The position numbers and the translations under genes were made by a program. A stretch of DNA of 64,000 nucleotides from an uncultured bacterium (GTDB lineage: Bacteria; Bipolaricaulota; Bipolaricaulia; UBA7950; UBA9294): positions 21,933 to 85,932 of the forward strand of contig CAIOGO010000002.1 of NCBI GenBank assembly GCA_903857865.1, read 5' to 3'. Each line of letters starts with the position of its first letter. Position 1 is the first letter of the stretch. Positions 1 through 8,681 of this stretch are shown here, piece after piece. The notes under the pieces were generated by a model. It was not told where the DNA came from and did not search any database. It was given only the letters and a program-made list of their open reading frames with translations.

Positions 1-942
1 GGCGCCGCAGGCCAGATCGGTTCGGAACTCACGCCCGCACTCCGCGAGCGTCACGGCTCCACGAACGTCCTCGCGAGCGACCTTCGCGTACCCGCGGCGG
101 GCTCGCACCTCTCATCGGGGCCCTTCGAGACTCTCGATGTTCGGGATCGCTCTCGCTTGCAGGACATCGTGAGCGACCACCGGATCGACACCATCTACCA
201 CCTGGCGGCCATCTTGTCGGCCACGGGGGAGGCGAATCCGCAGCTCGCTTGGGACGTCAACATCGCCGGCCTCGTCAACGTCCTCGAAATCGCAAGGGCA
301 GGCGGCGTGCGCCACGTCTTCTGTCCTAGCTCGATCGCCGTCTTCGGCCCGGAGACGCCGCGCGATCCCGCGCCCCAACTGACCGTGCTCCGCCCCTCGA
401 CGATCTACGGGCTGACGAAGGTCACCGGAGAGCTCTTGGGCGACTACTACGTCCAACGCTACGGCCTCGACGTGCGCGGGTTGCGCTACCCCGGCATCAT
501 CTCGAGCGAGACCCCGCCCGGCGGCGGCACGACGGACTACGCCGTCGACATCTTCTACCAGGCGATCCAGACTGGGCGGTACACGTGTTTCGTACGCCAG
601 GACACGGTTCTTCCGATGATGTACATGCCGGACTGCATCCGCGCCACGCTCGCGCTGATGGACGCCGACACGTCCCGCTTGACGCGGCACTGCGACTACA
701 ACATCGCCGGATTGAGTTTCTCGGCCGCCCAGCTGGCCGGAGAGATTGCGAAGCACATCCGAGGCTTCGTCTGCACCTACGAGCCGGACTTCCGCCAAGC
801 GATCGCCGACTCCTGGCCTCAGTCGCTCGACGACCGACACGCTCGGGCTGACTGGGACTGGCGCCCGTCATTCGACCTGTCGTCGATGACCGCGGACATG
901 ATTCAGCGGCTCCGCCCCCGGCTCACGGCCAAGAGAGCCTAG
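1..942 (+). CDS. tdh: L-threonine 3-dehydrogenase, short-chain (SDR) type, 5'-truncated
   Basis: The reading frame is open from the first base, so the true start lies outside the window. The visible protein (313 aa) opens with GAAGQIGSEL, a Rossmann NAD-binding glycine motif that lacks its first residues. It has the SDR-type catalytic YGLTK at the expected place and the stretch GLRYPGIISS...PPGGGTTDYAVDIF followed by LPMMYMPDCIRA, which is characteristic of epimerase-like threonine dehydrogenases. The enzyme oxidises L-threonine to 2-amino-3-ketobutyrate with NAD+; usually a lyase then yields glycine and acetyl-CoA. It is convergent with the ribosomal operon. Another epimerase-like SDR is possible but less likely given the PPGGGTTDYAVDIF signature. 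Confidence 0.85.
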   Translation, partial: GAAGQIGSELTPALRERHGSTNVLASDLRVPAAGSHLSSGPFETLDVRDRSRLQDIVSDHRIDTIYHLAAILSATGEANPQLAWDVNIAGLVNVLEIARAGGVRHVFCPSSIAVFGPETPRDPAPQLTVLRPSTIYGLTKVTGELLGDYYVQRYGLDVRGLRYPGIISSETPPGGGTTDYAVDIFYQAIQTGRYTCFVRQDTVLPMMYMPDCIRATLALMDADTSRLTRHCDYNIAGLSFSAAQLAGEIAKHIRGFVCTYEPDFRQAIADSWPQSLDDRHARADWDWRPSFDLSSMTADMIQRLRPRLTAKRA

Positions 943-949
943 ATCCCAA

Positions 950-984
950 GCCGTAGGCCGTGGGCCTAAGGGCCCAGCCTAGGC
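950..984 (+). terminator. GC-rich inverted repeat after tdh
   Basis: TGGGCC (961-966) and GGCCCA (971-976) form a stem with a TAAG loop. An imperfect outer stem pairs GCCGTAGG (950-957) with CCTAGGC (978-984). It starts 8 bp after the tdh stop codon. No T-run follows, so intrinsic termination is uncertain. Confidence 0.35.
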
Positions 985-1018
985 GAACAAGGCCCGACAA
1001 GCCAATCCTGAAAACGAG

Positions 1019-1039
1019 AAGGACTCCGTTGGAGTCCTT
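1019..1039 (-). terminator. terminator of the ribosomal protein operon
   Basis: A perfect 9-bp stem AAGGACTCC / GGAGTCCTT with a 3-nt loop lies 35 bp beyond the rplQ stop. On the minus strand it is followed by CTCGTTTTC, a modest T-rich tail. It lies between two convergent genes and could stop transcription from both sides. Confidence 0.7.
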
Positions 1040-1074
1040 CTTCGACAGCCTTCCACGTTCTCGCAGACAGCCAG

Positions 1075-1428
1075 CTACTGCACGAGCATCAGTCGAGCTA
1101 CCTCCGCGCCGTCTCCGCGGCGGGGGCCCATCTTGACGACTCGCGTGTATCCTCCAGCCCGGTCCTTGAACGTCGGGCCGATCTCCGTGAACAGCTTGTC
1201 CACGGCTTCCTTGTCTCGAAGGCGCGAGAAGACGATGCGCCGCGCGTGGAGATCCCCACGCCGGGCCAGAGTGATCACGCGCTCGGCGAACCGCTGGCTC
1301 GCCTTCGCCCGCATGAACGTCGTCTCCACCTTCGAGTGCATGATGAGCGCGTTGGTCAGATTCGCAAGCACGCTCCGCCGATGGCTCGGCAGCATGCCCA
1401 TCTTGTCGACACCCATTCTATGACGCAT
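1075..1428 (-). CDS. rplQ: 50S ribosomal protein L17
   Basis: 117-aa protein with the L17 N-terminal signature MRHRMGVDKMGMLPSHRRSV and a basic core (AKASQRFAERVITLARRGD) that binds 23S rRNA near the exit-tunnel side of the 50S subunit. Length is usual for bacterial L17. Its start overlaps the 3' end of rpoA by 11 bp, implying translational coupling. It is the last gene of the operon, and a hairpin follows at 1019-1039. Confidence 0.97.
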   Translation of the reverse strand: MRHRMGVDKMGMLPSHRRSVLANLTNALIMHSKVETTFMRAKASQRFAERVITLARRGDLHARRIVFSRLRDKEAVDKLFTEIGPTFKDRAGGYTRVVKMGPRRGDGAEVARLMLVQ

Positions 1429-2377
1429 GGTGCATCTCCCCTTCGCTTCGCAGTGCGTAGCCGAGCTCGGCCAGTCGGTCCTCCACCTTGCTCAGCGTCT
1501 TGGCGCCGAAGCCATGAATGTCGAGCAGCTCTTCCCGAGGTCGCGCCAGAAGCCCTCCGAGCGTCGTGATGTCCGCCTCCTGCAGAAGATTGCAGGCACG
1601 CTGATCGATGTCCAACTCGGTCAGAGAAATGGCCAGCTCTTCATCCGCGCCCGTCACGGACTCGGCGATCGCGACGCCAAACGGGTGCTCGGCGAAGCTC
1701 CGGAACAGCTCGAAGTGCCTCTGCAAGAGACGACTCGCCTCGGACAAGGCTTCCTCGGGCCGAATGCTCCCGTTCGTCGTGAGCTCAAGCACGAGACGCT
1801 CGTAGCCCGTCTTGCCCCCGACCCGCGTGTCCTCGACCGTGAAGTTCACGCGCCGCACCGGCGAGAAGTCCGCATCGATCGGAATCTGGGACAGGGGCGC
1901 ATCCTCCGAGCGATTCCGTTCGGCTGGAAGATACGAGAGGCCCGTTTCGACCTCCATCTCGATGTCCAGAACGCCCTTTGCGTTCAGCGTCGCGATGGGG
2001 TGCTCGGGATTGATGATCTCCACGCCCGACGGAACGTCGATGTCCCCGGCCTTGATCTCGCCCGGCCCTTTTTTCTCTAGCGTCAGACGCTGCTTACCCT
2101 CTTCTCGGACGCGCAGTGCCACACCCTTGAGGTTGAGGATGATCTCGAGAACATCCTCTTTGATTCCCTCAATCGTGTCGTACTCGTGATACTTGCCGGC
2201 AAAGCGAACGCGAGTGATGGCGGCTCCCGGTATTGCGGAGAGCAGCGTCCGTCGGATCGCATTGCCCAGTGTCGTGCCGAACCCAGGTTCGAGAGGCTCG
2301 AGGATGACTCTCCCGCTCGTCTCGGTAAGTTCAACGACCTTGATCTCCTTGGGGAAGACCAACTCGTCCATGCCCAC
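1418..2377 (-). CDS. rpoA: DNA-directed RNA polymerase subunit alpha
   Basis: 319-aa alpha subunit. The N-terminal domain (about 1-230) contains LEPLEPGFGTTLGNAIRRTL, the assembly/dimerisation signature. The C-terminal domain (about 250-310) carries the helix-hairpin-helix region LLQEADITTLGGLL...DIHGFGAKTLSKV that contacts UP elements and activators. It nucleates assembly of the polymerase core. It has its usual place between rpsD and rplQ. The beta' gene is in the same operon (18416-23398); the beta gene is not in this window. Confidence 0.98.
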   Translation of the reverse strand: MGMDELVFPKEIKVVELTETSGRVILEPLEPGFGTTLGNAIRRTLLSAIPGAAITRVRFAGKYHEYDTIEGIKEDVLEIILNLKGVALRVREEGKQRLTLEKKGPGEIKAGDIDVPSGVEIINPEHPIATLNAKGVLDIEMEVETGLSYLPAERNRSEDAPLSQIPIDADFSPVRRVNFTVEDTRVGGKTGYERLVLELTTNGSIRPEEALSEASRLLQRHFELFRSFAEHPFGVAIAESVTGADEELAISLTELDIDQRACNLLQEADITTLGGLLARPREELLDIHGFGAKTLSKVEDRLAELGYALRSEGEMHHAS

Positions 2378-2380
2378 CTC

Positions 2381-3004
2381 CTAGCGGGAGTAGAACTCGA
2401 CGATGAGGTTCGTAGAGATGTCGAGGCCCATCTGCGCGACGTTCGGGAGTCCCAGCATCTGGAATCTCATCGCGTCGCCGTTCCTCTCAACCCATGCCGG
2501 AACCTCCCGGTCCTGATTCGCCCCAACGATCGACTTGAGTTTCTCGCGCCGCTCCGGTTTCGCGGAGATCACGTCGCCTTGGCGGAGGAGAATCGACGGG
2601 ACGTTCGACGAGCGTCCGTTCAGTGCGAAGTGCCCGTGCACGATCAGCTGCCGAGCCTGCTGGCGGGAACTGGCGAAGCCGGCTCGATAGACCATGTTGT
2701 CGAAGCGTTGCTCGAGCATCGTGAGGAGCGCCTGGCCCGTCGCACCCTTCACGCTCTTCGCCCGAGCGACGTACACCCTGAACTGACTCTCGCGGACGCC
2801 GTAGATGCGGCGCGCCTTCTGCTTAGCCCGCAGGTGAAGCTGATACTGGCTCTTTCGCGGCCTCCGTTTCTTCGGCCCCTCGCCCGGCGGGCTCGCCCGT
2901 CGCGACACCGCGCAGCTTCTCGAGTAGCAGCGATCCCCTTTCAGGAAAAGCTTGTCCCCTTCTCGGCGGCACTGTTTACACTTCGGGCCTGTATCGCGTC
3001 CCAT
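2381..3004 (-). CDS. rpsD: 30S ribosomal protein S4, zinc-binding form
   Basis: 207-aa primary 16S rRNA-binding protein. Cysteines C9, C12, C26 and C31 near the N-terminus form the C4 zinc site of the C+ type of S4. The S4 RNA-binding fold follows (about 95-160; RLDNMVYR-like stretch RFDNMVYRAGFASSRQQARQ). It also acts in 30S assembly and mRNA unwinding. The start codon abuts the rpsK stop, and rpoA follows after 3 bp. Confidence 0.98.
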   Translation of the reverse strand: MGRDTGPKCKQCRREGDKLFLKGDRCYSRSCAVSRRASPPGEGPKKRRPRKSQYQLHLRAKQKARRIYGVRESQFRVYVARAKSVKGATGQALLTMLEQRFDNMVYRAGFASSRQQARQLIVHGHFALNGRSSNVPSILLRQGDVISAKPERREKLKSIVGANQDREVPAWVERNGDAMRFQMLGLPNVAQMGLDISTNLIVEFYSR

Positions 3005-3369
3005 TACCCTTTCCCCTTGCTATGGCTATGCGAACTGCTGTGCGACACCGGCGTTACGTTCTTCACTTCCTCGATACGAATGCCGGACGCCTTGATCGTC
3101 TGAACGACCGACTGCCTCCCCGAGCCCGTCCCCTTCACACGGATTGCGACGGACCGCACGCCGTAGTCTTTGATCTCCCGCACCAGTGCCTCCGCGGCGA
3201 TCTGGGCGGCGTACGGTGTCCCCTTCTTGGAGTTCTTGTACCCCACGACTCCTGGACTCTTCCAGGCTACCGGGTGTCCACTCGGATCCGTGACCGTAAT
3301 GATCGTGTTGTTGAACGTCGAATGCACGTGGATCAGGGCACGCTCTAGCTTGATGTTCTTTGTCGCCAT
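3004..3369 (-). CDS. rpsK: 30S ribosomal protein S11
   Basis: 121 aa when started at MATKNIKLERALIHVHSTFN, preceded by the ribosome-binding site GAAGAGGT seven or so bases upstream; a longer in-frame extension exists but runs into rpsM and is unlikely. The sequence carries the S11 core NNTIITVTDPSGHPVAWKSPG and GTGSGRQSVVQTIKASG. S11 lines the 30S platform where the mRNA Shine-Dalgarno helix sits. It lies between rpsM and rpsD as in most bacteria. Confidence 0.97.
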   Translation of the reverse strand: MATKNIKLERALIHVHSTFNNTIITVTDPSGHPVAWKSPGVVGYKNSKKGTPYAAQIAAEALVREIKDYGVRSVAIRVKGTGSGRQSVVQTIKASGIRIEEVKNVTPVSHSSSHSHSKGKG

Positions 3370-3371
3370 CG

Positions 3372-3737
3372 CTACCTCTTCTTTCCGGCCTTGGAGGGCC
3401 GCGGTCCCTTCCACGTGCGCGCGTTGGCCCGCGTGCGCTGTCCGCGTACCGGTAGTCGCTTCTTGTGCCGGAGCCCGCGATACGAGTTGATGTCCTTCAG
3501 CCGTTGGATGCTCGAAGCGACCCGCCGACGCAGGTCGCCTTCGACCACGAACTGCTCGACCTCTCGTCGCAGACTGGCGACCTCGTTCTCGGTCAGGTCT
3601 TTGACCCGCACTTCCGGCGAGATCCCCGTCTTGGCGATGATGTCGACAGCACGCGGACGTCCAATCCCGTACACGTACGTCAGCGCAATCTCGATGCGTT
3701 TGTTGCTCGGCAGGTTGACTCCGGCTATACGCGCCAT
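3372..3737 (-). CDS. rpsM: 30S ribosomal protein S13
   Basis: 121 aa with the conserved S13 start [20 protein letters not shown], the helix-two-turn-helix [12 protein letters not shown], and a basic C-terminal tail ([21 protein letters not shown]) that reaches toward the P-site tRNA. S13 sits in the 30S head and forms bridges to the 50S subunit. The downstream rpsK start is 3 bp from its stop. Confidence 0.98.
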   Translation of the reverse strand: MARIAGVNLPSNKRIEIALTYVYGIGRPRAVDIIAKTGISPEVRVKDLTENEVASLRREVEQFVVEGDLRRRVASSIQRLKDINSYRGLRHKKRLPVRGQRTRANARTWKGPRPSKAGKKR

Positions 3738-3750
3738 GCTCCCTCTCCCT

Positions 3751-3864
3751 CTACCCTTGGCGCTGCTTGTGCTTGGGGTTCCGGCAGATCACCAACACGC
3801 GCCCTTCCCGCCGGAGGACCTTGCACTTCGCGCACATCTTCTTGACCGATGCCCGAACTTTCAT
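3751..3864 (-). CDS. rpmJ: 50S ribosomal protein L36 (37 aa)
   Basis: Small gene easily missed by length cutoffs. It encodes 37 aa beginning [21 protein letters not shown]11, C14, C27 and H32 form the CCCH zinc ribbon typical of the zinc-binding L36 form. It binds 23S rRNA at the base of the stalk region. It sits between infA and rpsM, its classical position, 21 bp after the infA stop. Confidence 0.96.
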   Translation of the reverse strand: MKVRASVKKMCAKCKVLRREGRVLVICRNPKHKQRQG

Positions 3865-3885
3865 GTTTCGTCGGCGTAGTGCGGA

Positions 3886-4128
3886 TCAGCTCTCACGATA
3901 GACGATGCGTCCCTTCGTCAGATCGTACGGCGACATCTCAACAATCACGCGGTCGCCGGTCAGGATTCTGATGTAGTGTTTCCGAATCCGGCCAGAGATG
4001 TGGCAGAGAATGACGTGTCCGTTCGCAAGCTGCACACGGAACGTCGACCCGGGCAAGCTCTCGGTGACCTCACCACGCTGTCGAATCGCATCCTCTTTCT
4101 TGCCGCGAGATTCGTTTGTCGCCACCAC
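3886..4128 (-). CDS. infA: translation initiation factor IF-1
   Basis: 80 aa, a single S1/OB-fold domain ([48 protein letters not shown]) that occupies the 30S A site during initiation. The start chosen is GTG at 4128, because AAGGAGG, which overlaps the end of map, lies about 11 nt upstream; a second in-frame GTG at 4125 is equally possible. No ATG start fits: an upstream extension would be inside map. Rare-start translation of IF-1 may tie its level to the state of the initiation machinery. Confidence 0.93.
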   Translation of the reverse strand: MVATNESRGKKEDAIRQRGEVTESLPGSTFRVQLANGHVILCHISGRIRKHYIRILTGDRVIVEMSPYDLTKGRIVYRES

Positions 4129-4136
4129 GCCTTTCG

Positions 4137-4889
4137 TCACCTCCTTAGGGTTAGGACGTTCACGCCATCCTTGGTCACTGCGACCGTGTGCTCGAAGTGC
4201 ACCGACAGCCCTCCGGTCGCGGTGACCACAGTCCACTGATCGTCGCGCACGCACGTCGGCAGATCATCGACCTTGACCATCGGCTCGATGGCCAGAGTCA
4301 TCCCTGCCCGCAGACGCACGCCACGCCCTGGCGGACCGTAGTTCGGGACTTGGGGGTCTTCGTGCAGATCCCTCCCAATCCCATGTCCGACGTACTCCCG
4401 CACCACGTGGAAGCCTTGCGACTCGACGTATGCGCCAATAGCGTGGGAGACGTCAGACAACCGTTTGGCGATTCTAACTTCTTTGATCCCTTCCCACAAG
4501 CTTCGCTCTCCCACCTCGAGCAACCGTCGCGCAGCGTCATCGATCGGCCCCACGCCGACCGTCGTCGCCATGTCGACACAGAACCCGTTCCGGATCATGC
4601 CGATGTCGATCGAGAACAGGTCACCCTTCCGCAGCAGTCGCTCTTCGCTCGGCACCCCGTGCACGACCTCGTCGTTGAGCGACGCGTTGATCACTCCTGG
4701 GAAGCCCGCGAGTCGATCGAACGCCGACTCCCCGCCACTCGCGGCGATCCGATCCGCAGCCAGGCGGTTGAAGAAGCCGGTCGTCCGATCCGGGCGCACC
4801 TCGGCCACCAGCTCCGCCAGAATCTCCGCGAGGAGCTGGCCGTTCTCCTGCATGATAGCCAACTCATCATCTGTTTTAAGCGAGATCAT
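4137..4889 (-). CDS. map: methionine aminopeptidase, type I
   Basis: 250-aa enzyme that removes the N-terminal methionine from nascent proteins. The pita-bread metal ligands are visible in order: VVHGVPS (substrate His), [16 protein letters not shown] (two Asp), [12 protein letters not shown] (His), AIEPMV (Glu) and FEHTVAV (Glu). It lacks the long N-terminal zinc extension of some bacteria. Its start overlaps the adk stop by 4 bp, and its last codons contain the ribosome-binding site of infA. Confidence 0.97.
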   Translation of the reverse strand: MISLKTDDELAIMQENGQLLAEILAELVAEVRPDRTTGFFNRLAADRIAASGGESAFDRLAGFPGVINASLNDEVVHGVPSEERLLRKGDLFSIDIGMIRNGFCVDMATTVGVGPIDDAARRLLEVGERSLWEGIKEVRIAKRLSDVSHAIGAYVESQGFHVVREYVGHGIGRDLHEDPQVPNYGPPGRGVRLRAGMTLAIEPMVKVDDLPTCVRDDQWTVVTATGGLSVHFEHTVAVTKDGVNVLTLRR

Positions 4890-5518
4890 GCCGCCAGAAT
4901 CCGCATGATCTCCGCGAAGACCTTGTCACTGCCGAGCTCCCCGTTCACGGAGTGGAGAAGCCCGCGTTGCCGATAGAAGGCGATGAGCGGAGCCGTCGAC
5001 TTCTCGTAGACGTCGTATCGATTCTCGATCACCGCGGGCCGGTCATCCTCCCGCTGGTAGAGCTCGCCGCCGCATGCGTCGCACCTCGCCGTCTCGGACG
5101 AGAGATTGAAGGTGAGATTATAGATCGCTCCGCACGCCCGGCACACCCTCCGCGACGTGAGCCGCCGAACCACTTCCTCACGCGCAAGGTCGATGCTCAC
5201 CACGGCGTCAAGATCGGTACTGGATGCCAGCGCTTCCGCCTGGGCCACGGTGCGGGGAAATCCATCAAGCAGGAAACCCTTCTTCGCCTGTCCGATGCGC
5301 CCACTGATCATGTCGATGATCAGCCGATCCGGGACCAATTCGCCACGGTCCATGTAGCCCTTGGCCTTCTCGCCGAGAGTCGTCTTGCGCGCCACCTCAT
5401 CACGAAGGAGGTCGCCGGTGGAGAGATGGAGAAGCCCGAGTCTCTCCACGACCCGCTTCGCCTGCGTTCCCTTCCCGGCTCCGGGAGGTCCGAGGAAGAC
5501 GACTCGTCTCCCCGGCAT
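4886..5518 (-). CDS. adk: adenylate kinase, zinc-LID type
   Basis: 210 aa, catalysing ATP + AMP = 2 ADP. The P-loop GPPGAGKGT is at 10-18, the AMP-binding LLDGFPRT at about 83-90, and the LID carries four cysteines (C126, C129, C146, C149) that bind structural zinc, the long form common in thermophiles and Gram-positives. The start ATG overlaps the secY stop by one base. It lies between secY and map, the usual spc-operon tail. Confidence 0.98.
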   Translation of the reverse strand: MPGRRVVFLGPPGAGKGTQAKRVVERLGLLHLSTGDLLRDEVARKTTLGEKAKGYMDRGELVPDRLIIDMISGRIGQAKKGFLLDGFPRTVAQAEALASSTDLDAVVSIDLAREEVVRRLTSRRVCRACGAIYNLTFNLSSETARCDACGGELYQREDDRPAVIENRYDVYEKSTAPLIAFYRQRGLLHSVNGELGSDKVFAEIMRILAA

Positions 5519-6807
5519 CAGCCTCTCCTTCCAAGGAGTCGCCCCGACTTCGTCAAGCTCTCGTAGTGGCGCATGACGAGATGGGCTTCGATCTGCATGA
5601 TCGTGTCGATGCCGACACCGACCACGATCAAGAGCGACGTGCCGCCAATCAGGAACATGGTCGATAGCCCGCTCGCAGCGGACAGAATGTAGGGCAGGAT
5701 CGCGATGGCGGACAAGAACACGGCGCCGACGAGAAGGATGCGGCCCATGATGGCGGTGATGTACTCCGCCGTCGGCGCCCCCGGCCGCACTCCGGGAACG
5801 AACCCTCCGGCCTCGCGGATGTTCTTCGCCATCTCCACCGGATCGAACACGATCGAGCTGTAGAAGTACGTGAAGAAGAAGATCAGGATCACATAGAGGC
5901 CCATGTACACCGGCCCGCCAGACTGGATGATGTAGAGGTACTGCTTCAGGGCTGGAACCGCCTCGAACAGCGTGACCGGGAGACTCAGAAGCGCCGAGGC
6001 GAAGATGATCGGAATGACGCCGCCCTGGTTCACGCGAAGCGGAAGGTGCGACGTGTGACCGCCATAAATCCGCCTACCCATCGTCCTCTTGGCGTACTGG
6101 ATCTGGATCTTGCGCTGCCCCTGTTGAACCATCGTCATCGCCGCGATGACGACGATGAGGAGAACGATGAAAGCGATGCCCCAGACCGGGCTCGCTGAGC
6201 CCGTGCTGATGCTCGTCCACATCGAGTTGAGTGACGAGGGGAATCGCGACAGGATGCCCACCATGATCAGCATGCTGATGCCGTTCCCGATGCCGTTCTC
6301 CGTGATGCGCTCGCCGAGCCACATGAGGAAGATCGTGCCGGTCGTCAGCGCGATCACCGTCGTCACGTAGAACAGGATCCCCGCGCCTTGCGTCGTGGCG
6401 CTCCGAATGAGCGTCGTCATGAACGCGCCCTGGAGGATGGCAAGCCCCACCGTGGCCCAGCGCGTGTAGGCCGTGATCTTGCGCCGCCCCTCGCGCCCCT
6501 GTTGCTGCAACTCCTTCAGCTTCGGCACCACCGACGTCAACAGGCTGAAGATGATCGAGGCGTTGATGTACGGCGTGACGCCCAGCGCGAAGAGAGAGAA
6601 CTGCTGCAGTGCGCCGCCGGTAAACATGTTCATGAAGTCAAACAGCCCGCCGCTTCCGGGGTTGAACACCTGCTGCAGAAGCGTCTTGTCCACACCGGGA
6701 ACCGTGATGTGCACGCCCAATCGGAACACGATGATGGCTCCGAGGGTGAACAAGATTCTCTTCCGAAGCTCGGGAACCTTGAACAGGCTCGCGAATTTCT
6801 CCCACAT
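5518..6807 (-). CDS. secY: preprotein translocase channel subunit SecY
   Basis: 429-aa inner-membrane protein with ten predicted transmembrane helices. The N-terminal part FRLGVHITVPGVD precedes the plug region (FMNMFTGGALQQFSLFALG), and GVIPIIFASALLSLP and GGFVPGVRPGAPT, both conserved SecY segments, follow. With SecE and SecG (not in this window) it forms the protein-conducting channel. It lies between rplO and adk, as in most spc operons. Confidence 0.98.
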   Translation of the reverse strand: MWEKFASLFKVPELRKRILFTLGAIIVFRLGVHITVPGVDKTLLQQVFNPGSGGLFDFMNMFTGGALQQFSLFALGVTPYINASIIFSLLTSVVPKLKELQQQGREGRRKITAYTRWATVGLAILQGAFMTTLIRSATTQGAGILFYVTTVIALTTGTIFLMWLGERITENGIGNGISMLIMVGILSRFPSSLNSMWTSISTGSASPVWGIAFIVLLIVVIAAMTMVQQGQRKIQIQYAKRTMGRRIYGGHTSHLPLRVNQGGVIPIIFASALLSLPVTLFEAVPALKQYLYIIQSGGPVYMGLYVILIFFFTYFYSSIVFDPVEMAKNIREAGGFVPGVRPGAPTAEYITAIMGRILLVGAVFLSAIAILPYILSAASGLSTMFLIGGTSLLIVVGVGIDTIMQIEAHLVMRHYESLTKSGRLLGRRG

Positions 6808-6809
6808 CG

Positions 6810-7256
6810 TTAGATCACCTCGGCCCGACCGCCGGCCGCCTCAATCTTCCGTTTCGCCTCGACCCCAAACCGGTGCGCGCGCACCGTGAGGGGCTTCGAG
6901 ATCTCCCCGCGCCCGAGAACCTTGACCGGCATGTCGCGCTTGTTGACGAGCCGCAGCGCGGTCAACGTCTCCGGCGTCACGACATCGTTCGCCGAGAATC
7001 GCTCTTCCAGCGTGTCCACATTGACACATTCATAGACGACCCGCGAGAAGTTGTGGAAGCCACGCTTTGGCACGCGCATCCAAATCGGCGTCTGGCCGCC
7101 CTCATAGCCCAGCCGCGTCCCACCGCCACTGCGGGAGTTCTGGCCTTTCATCCCGCGGCCGACCGTGTGGCCACCGTGCCCCGATCCGCCCCCGCGGCCA
7201 ATTCTCTTCCGCCGGTGGTTGCTCCCCGCTGTGGGTCGCAGATCCTCAAGCCGCAT
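6810..7256 (-). CDS. rplO: 50S ribosomal protein L15
   Basis: 148 aa when started at MRLEDLRPTAGSNHRRKRIG; GAGGAGG precedes this ATG and lies inside the end of rpsE, whose coding sequence overlaps by 11 bp. The Gly-rich N-terminal tail (RIGRGGGSGHGGHTVGRGMK) is the extended L15 arm that threads into 23S rRNA. It follows rpsE directly: the usual intervening L30 gene (rpmD) is absent here. Confidence 0.97.
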   Translation of the reverse strand: MRLEDLRPTAGSNHRRKRIGRGGGSGHGGHTVGRGMKGQNSRSGGGTRLGYEGGQTPIWMRVPKRGFHNFSRVVYECVNVDTLEERFSANDVVTPETLTALRLVNKRDMPVKVLGRGEISKPLTVRAHRFGVEAKRKIEAAGGRAEVI

Positions 7257-7743
7257 GCCCCGCCTCCTCGCCCAACCTGACGCCGCGCAACTCCTCCACT
7301 TCGTGCTGGCTGCGCAGACGGGACAGCCCATCGAGAGCTGCACGTGACAGCGTGAGGGGATTCGTCGTTCCAATCGATTTCGTCAGAATGTCCTCGATCC
7401 CGGCCAGTCGGCAGATGGCACCTACGGTCACGCCGGCGATGAGTCCCGTGCCGGGGTGCGCCGGCTTCAGGAGCACGTACCCTGCTTTGAACTTGCCCCA
7501 CGTTTCGTGGGGAATCGTCCCACCGGCCGCGTTCACCGTGACCATGCTCTTCTTCGCGTCGCGAATCGCCTGCTGGATGGCACGCGGGATTTCGGTCGTG
7601 CTGCCGACCCCCACGCCGACATGCCCCTTCCGGTCCCCGACAACCATGGTCACCCGGAAGCGGAGGTTGCGTCCTCCCTTCGTGACCTTGCTGACCCGTC
7701 GGATGTCGATGATCTCGTTCTCAAACTCGTCACGGCTGATCAA
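7246..7743 (-). CDS. rpsE: 30S ribosomal protein S5
   Basis: 165 aa; the double-stranded RNA-binding-like N-domain (IDIRRVSKVTKGGRNLRFRV) and the C-domain (PAHPGTGLIAGVTVGAICRL) match S5, which helps keep decoding accurate and has mRNA helicase activity. The start appears to be TTG at 7743, overlapping the rplR stop codon, with GGAG four bases upstream. rplO follows with no rpmD in between. Confidence 0.95.
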   Translation of the reverse strand: MISRDEFENEIIDIRRVSKVTKGGRNLRFRVTMVVGDRKGHVGVGVGSTTEIPRAIQQAIRDAKKSMVTVNAAGGTIPHETWGKFKAGYVLLKPAHPGTGLIAGVTVGAICRLAGIEDILTKSIGTTNPLTLSRAALDGLSRLRSQHEVEELRGVRLGEEAGHAA

Positions 7744-8105
7744 AACTCCAACCCCCCTTTCCGACAGGCCTCAGCGAAGGCCGCAACTACGCCATGGTAC
7801 GGGTACCCGCCGCGGTCGAACACGACCCGCTTGATCCCCGCCTGGGACGCACGCTCCACCAGCTTCGCCGCGACCTGGGTCGCCGCCTTGCGGTTCGGCC
7901 CGCCGACCTCCCCGCGGAGTTCGCGGTCAAGCGTCGATGCCTGCACCAACGTCGCCCCGACGCTGTCGTCGATGACCTGCGCATAGAGGTGGCCAAGGGT
8001 CTTCGTTACGCACAGGCGCGGTCGCTCACTCGATCCGATGACTCGTCGTCGGATGCGGCTGTGTCGCTTCTCGCGCTCGGCAGCTCGGTTCGCCATTCTC
8101 GCCAT
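7740..8105 (-). CDS. rplR: 50S ribosomal protein L18
   Basis: 121-aa 5S rRNA-binding protein. Basic N-terminus (RAAEREKRHSRIRRRVIGSS) then RPRLCVTKTLGHLYAQVIDD and the C-terminal FDRGGYPYHGVVAAFAEACR, the L18 signature. Two methionines at residues 1 and 4 both make usable starts. It lies between rplF and rpsE and overlaps the TTG start of rpsE. Confidence 0.96.
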   Translation of the reverse strand: MARMANRAAEREKRHSRIRRRVIGSSERPRLCVTKTLGHLYAQVIDDSVGATLVQASTLDRELRGEVGGPNRKAATQVAAKLVERASQAGIKRVVFDRGGYPYHGVVAAFAEACRKGGLEF

Positions 8106-8117
8106 CGTCCACTCTCC

Positions 8118-8669
8118 CTATGCGGCGCCCTGACCGCCGAGCTTCCCGGCCTTCAGCACGACGACCTCATCCTTGTAGCGGATCCCTTTTCCGTCGTACA
8201 CGTTGGGTTTCCGCAGGCGTCGGATCTCCGCCGCCACCTGGCCCACGTCCCGTTTGTCGGCACCGCGGATGATGATCTCCGTCGGGTTCGGCAACTCGGC
8301 CTCAATGCCCTTGGGGAGCTCGTACTCCTTGGGGCCGGCGTACCCGAGGTCAAGGATGATCGCGTTCCCCTGAAGGCGCGCGCGGTAGCCCAGCCCCTTG
8401 ATGATCAGCCGCTTCTCCCACCGCTCTGCAACGCCCCTGACCATGTTCGCCAGCAGGCTCCGATACAGGCCGTGGTACGCGCGGTACTCTTTGCCTTCCT
8501 TGCGGCGAGACACGTTGACAACGGCGTCGGCAACGGCGATTTCCACCATGTCCGGCCGATACGACTGCGAGAGCCGCCCGTGCTTGCCTTCCACGGTAAA
8601 CGCCCCCGCGCCGACCGTGACCTTGACGCCACTCGGAACCGCTACCGGTACTTTCCCTACTTTCGACAT
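8118..8669 (-). CDS. rplF: 50S ribosomal protein L6
   Basis: 183 aa with two repeated alpha-beta domains, starting MSKVGKVPVAVPSGVKVTVG and ending with the L6 signature PNVYDGKGIRYKDEVVVLKA. L6 lies near the sarcin-ricin loop and factor-binding site. Length is standard. It is separated from rpsH by 12 bp and from rplR by 12 bp. Confidence 0.97.
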   Translation of the reverse strand: MSKVGKVPVAVPSGVKVTVGAGAFTVEGKHGRLSQSYRPDMVEIAVADAVVNVSRRKEGKEYRAYHGLYRSLLANMVRGVAERWEKRLIIKGLGYRARLQGNAIILDLGYAGPKEYELPKGIEAELPNPTEIIIRGADKRDVGQVAAEIRRLRKPNVYDGKGIRYKDEVVVLKAGKLGGQGAA

Positions 8670-8681
8670 CGCAGCATCACC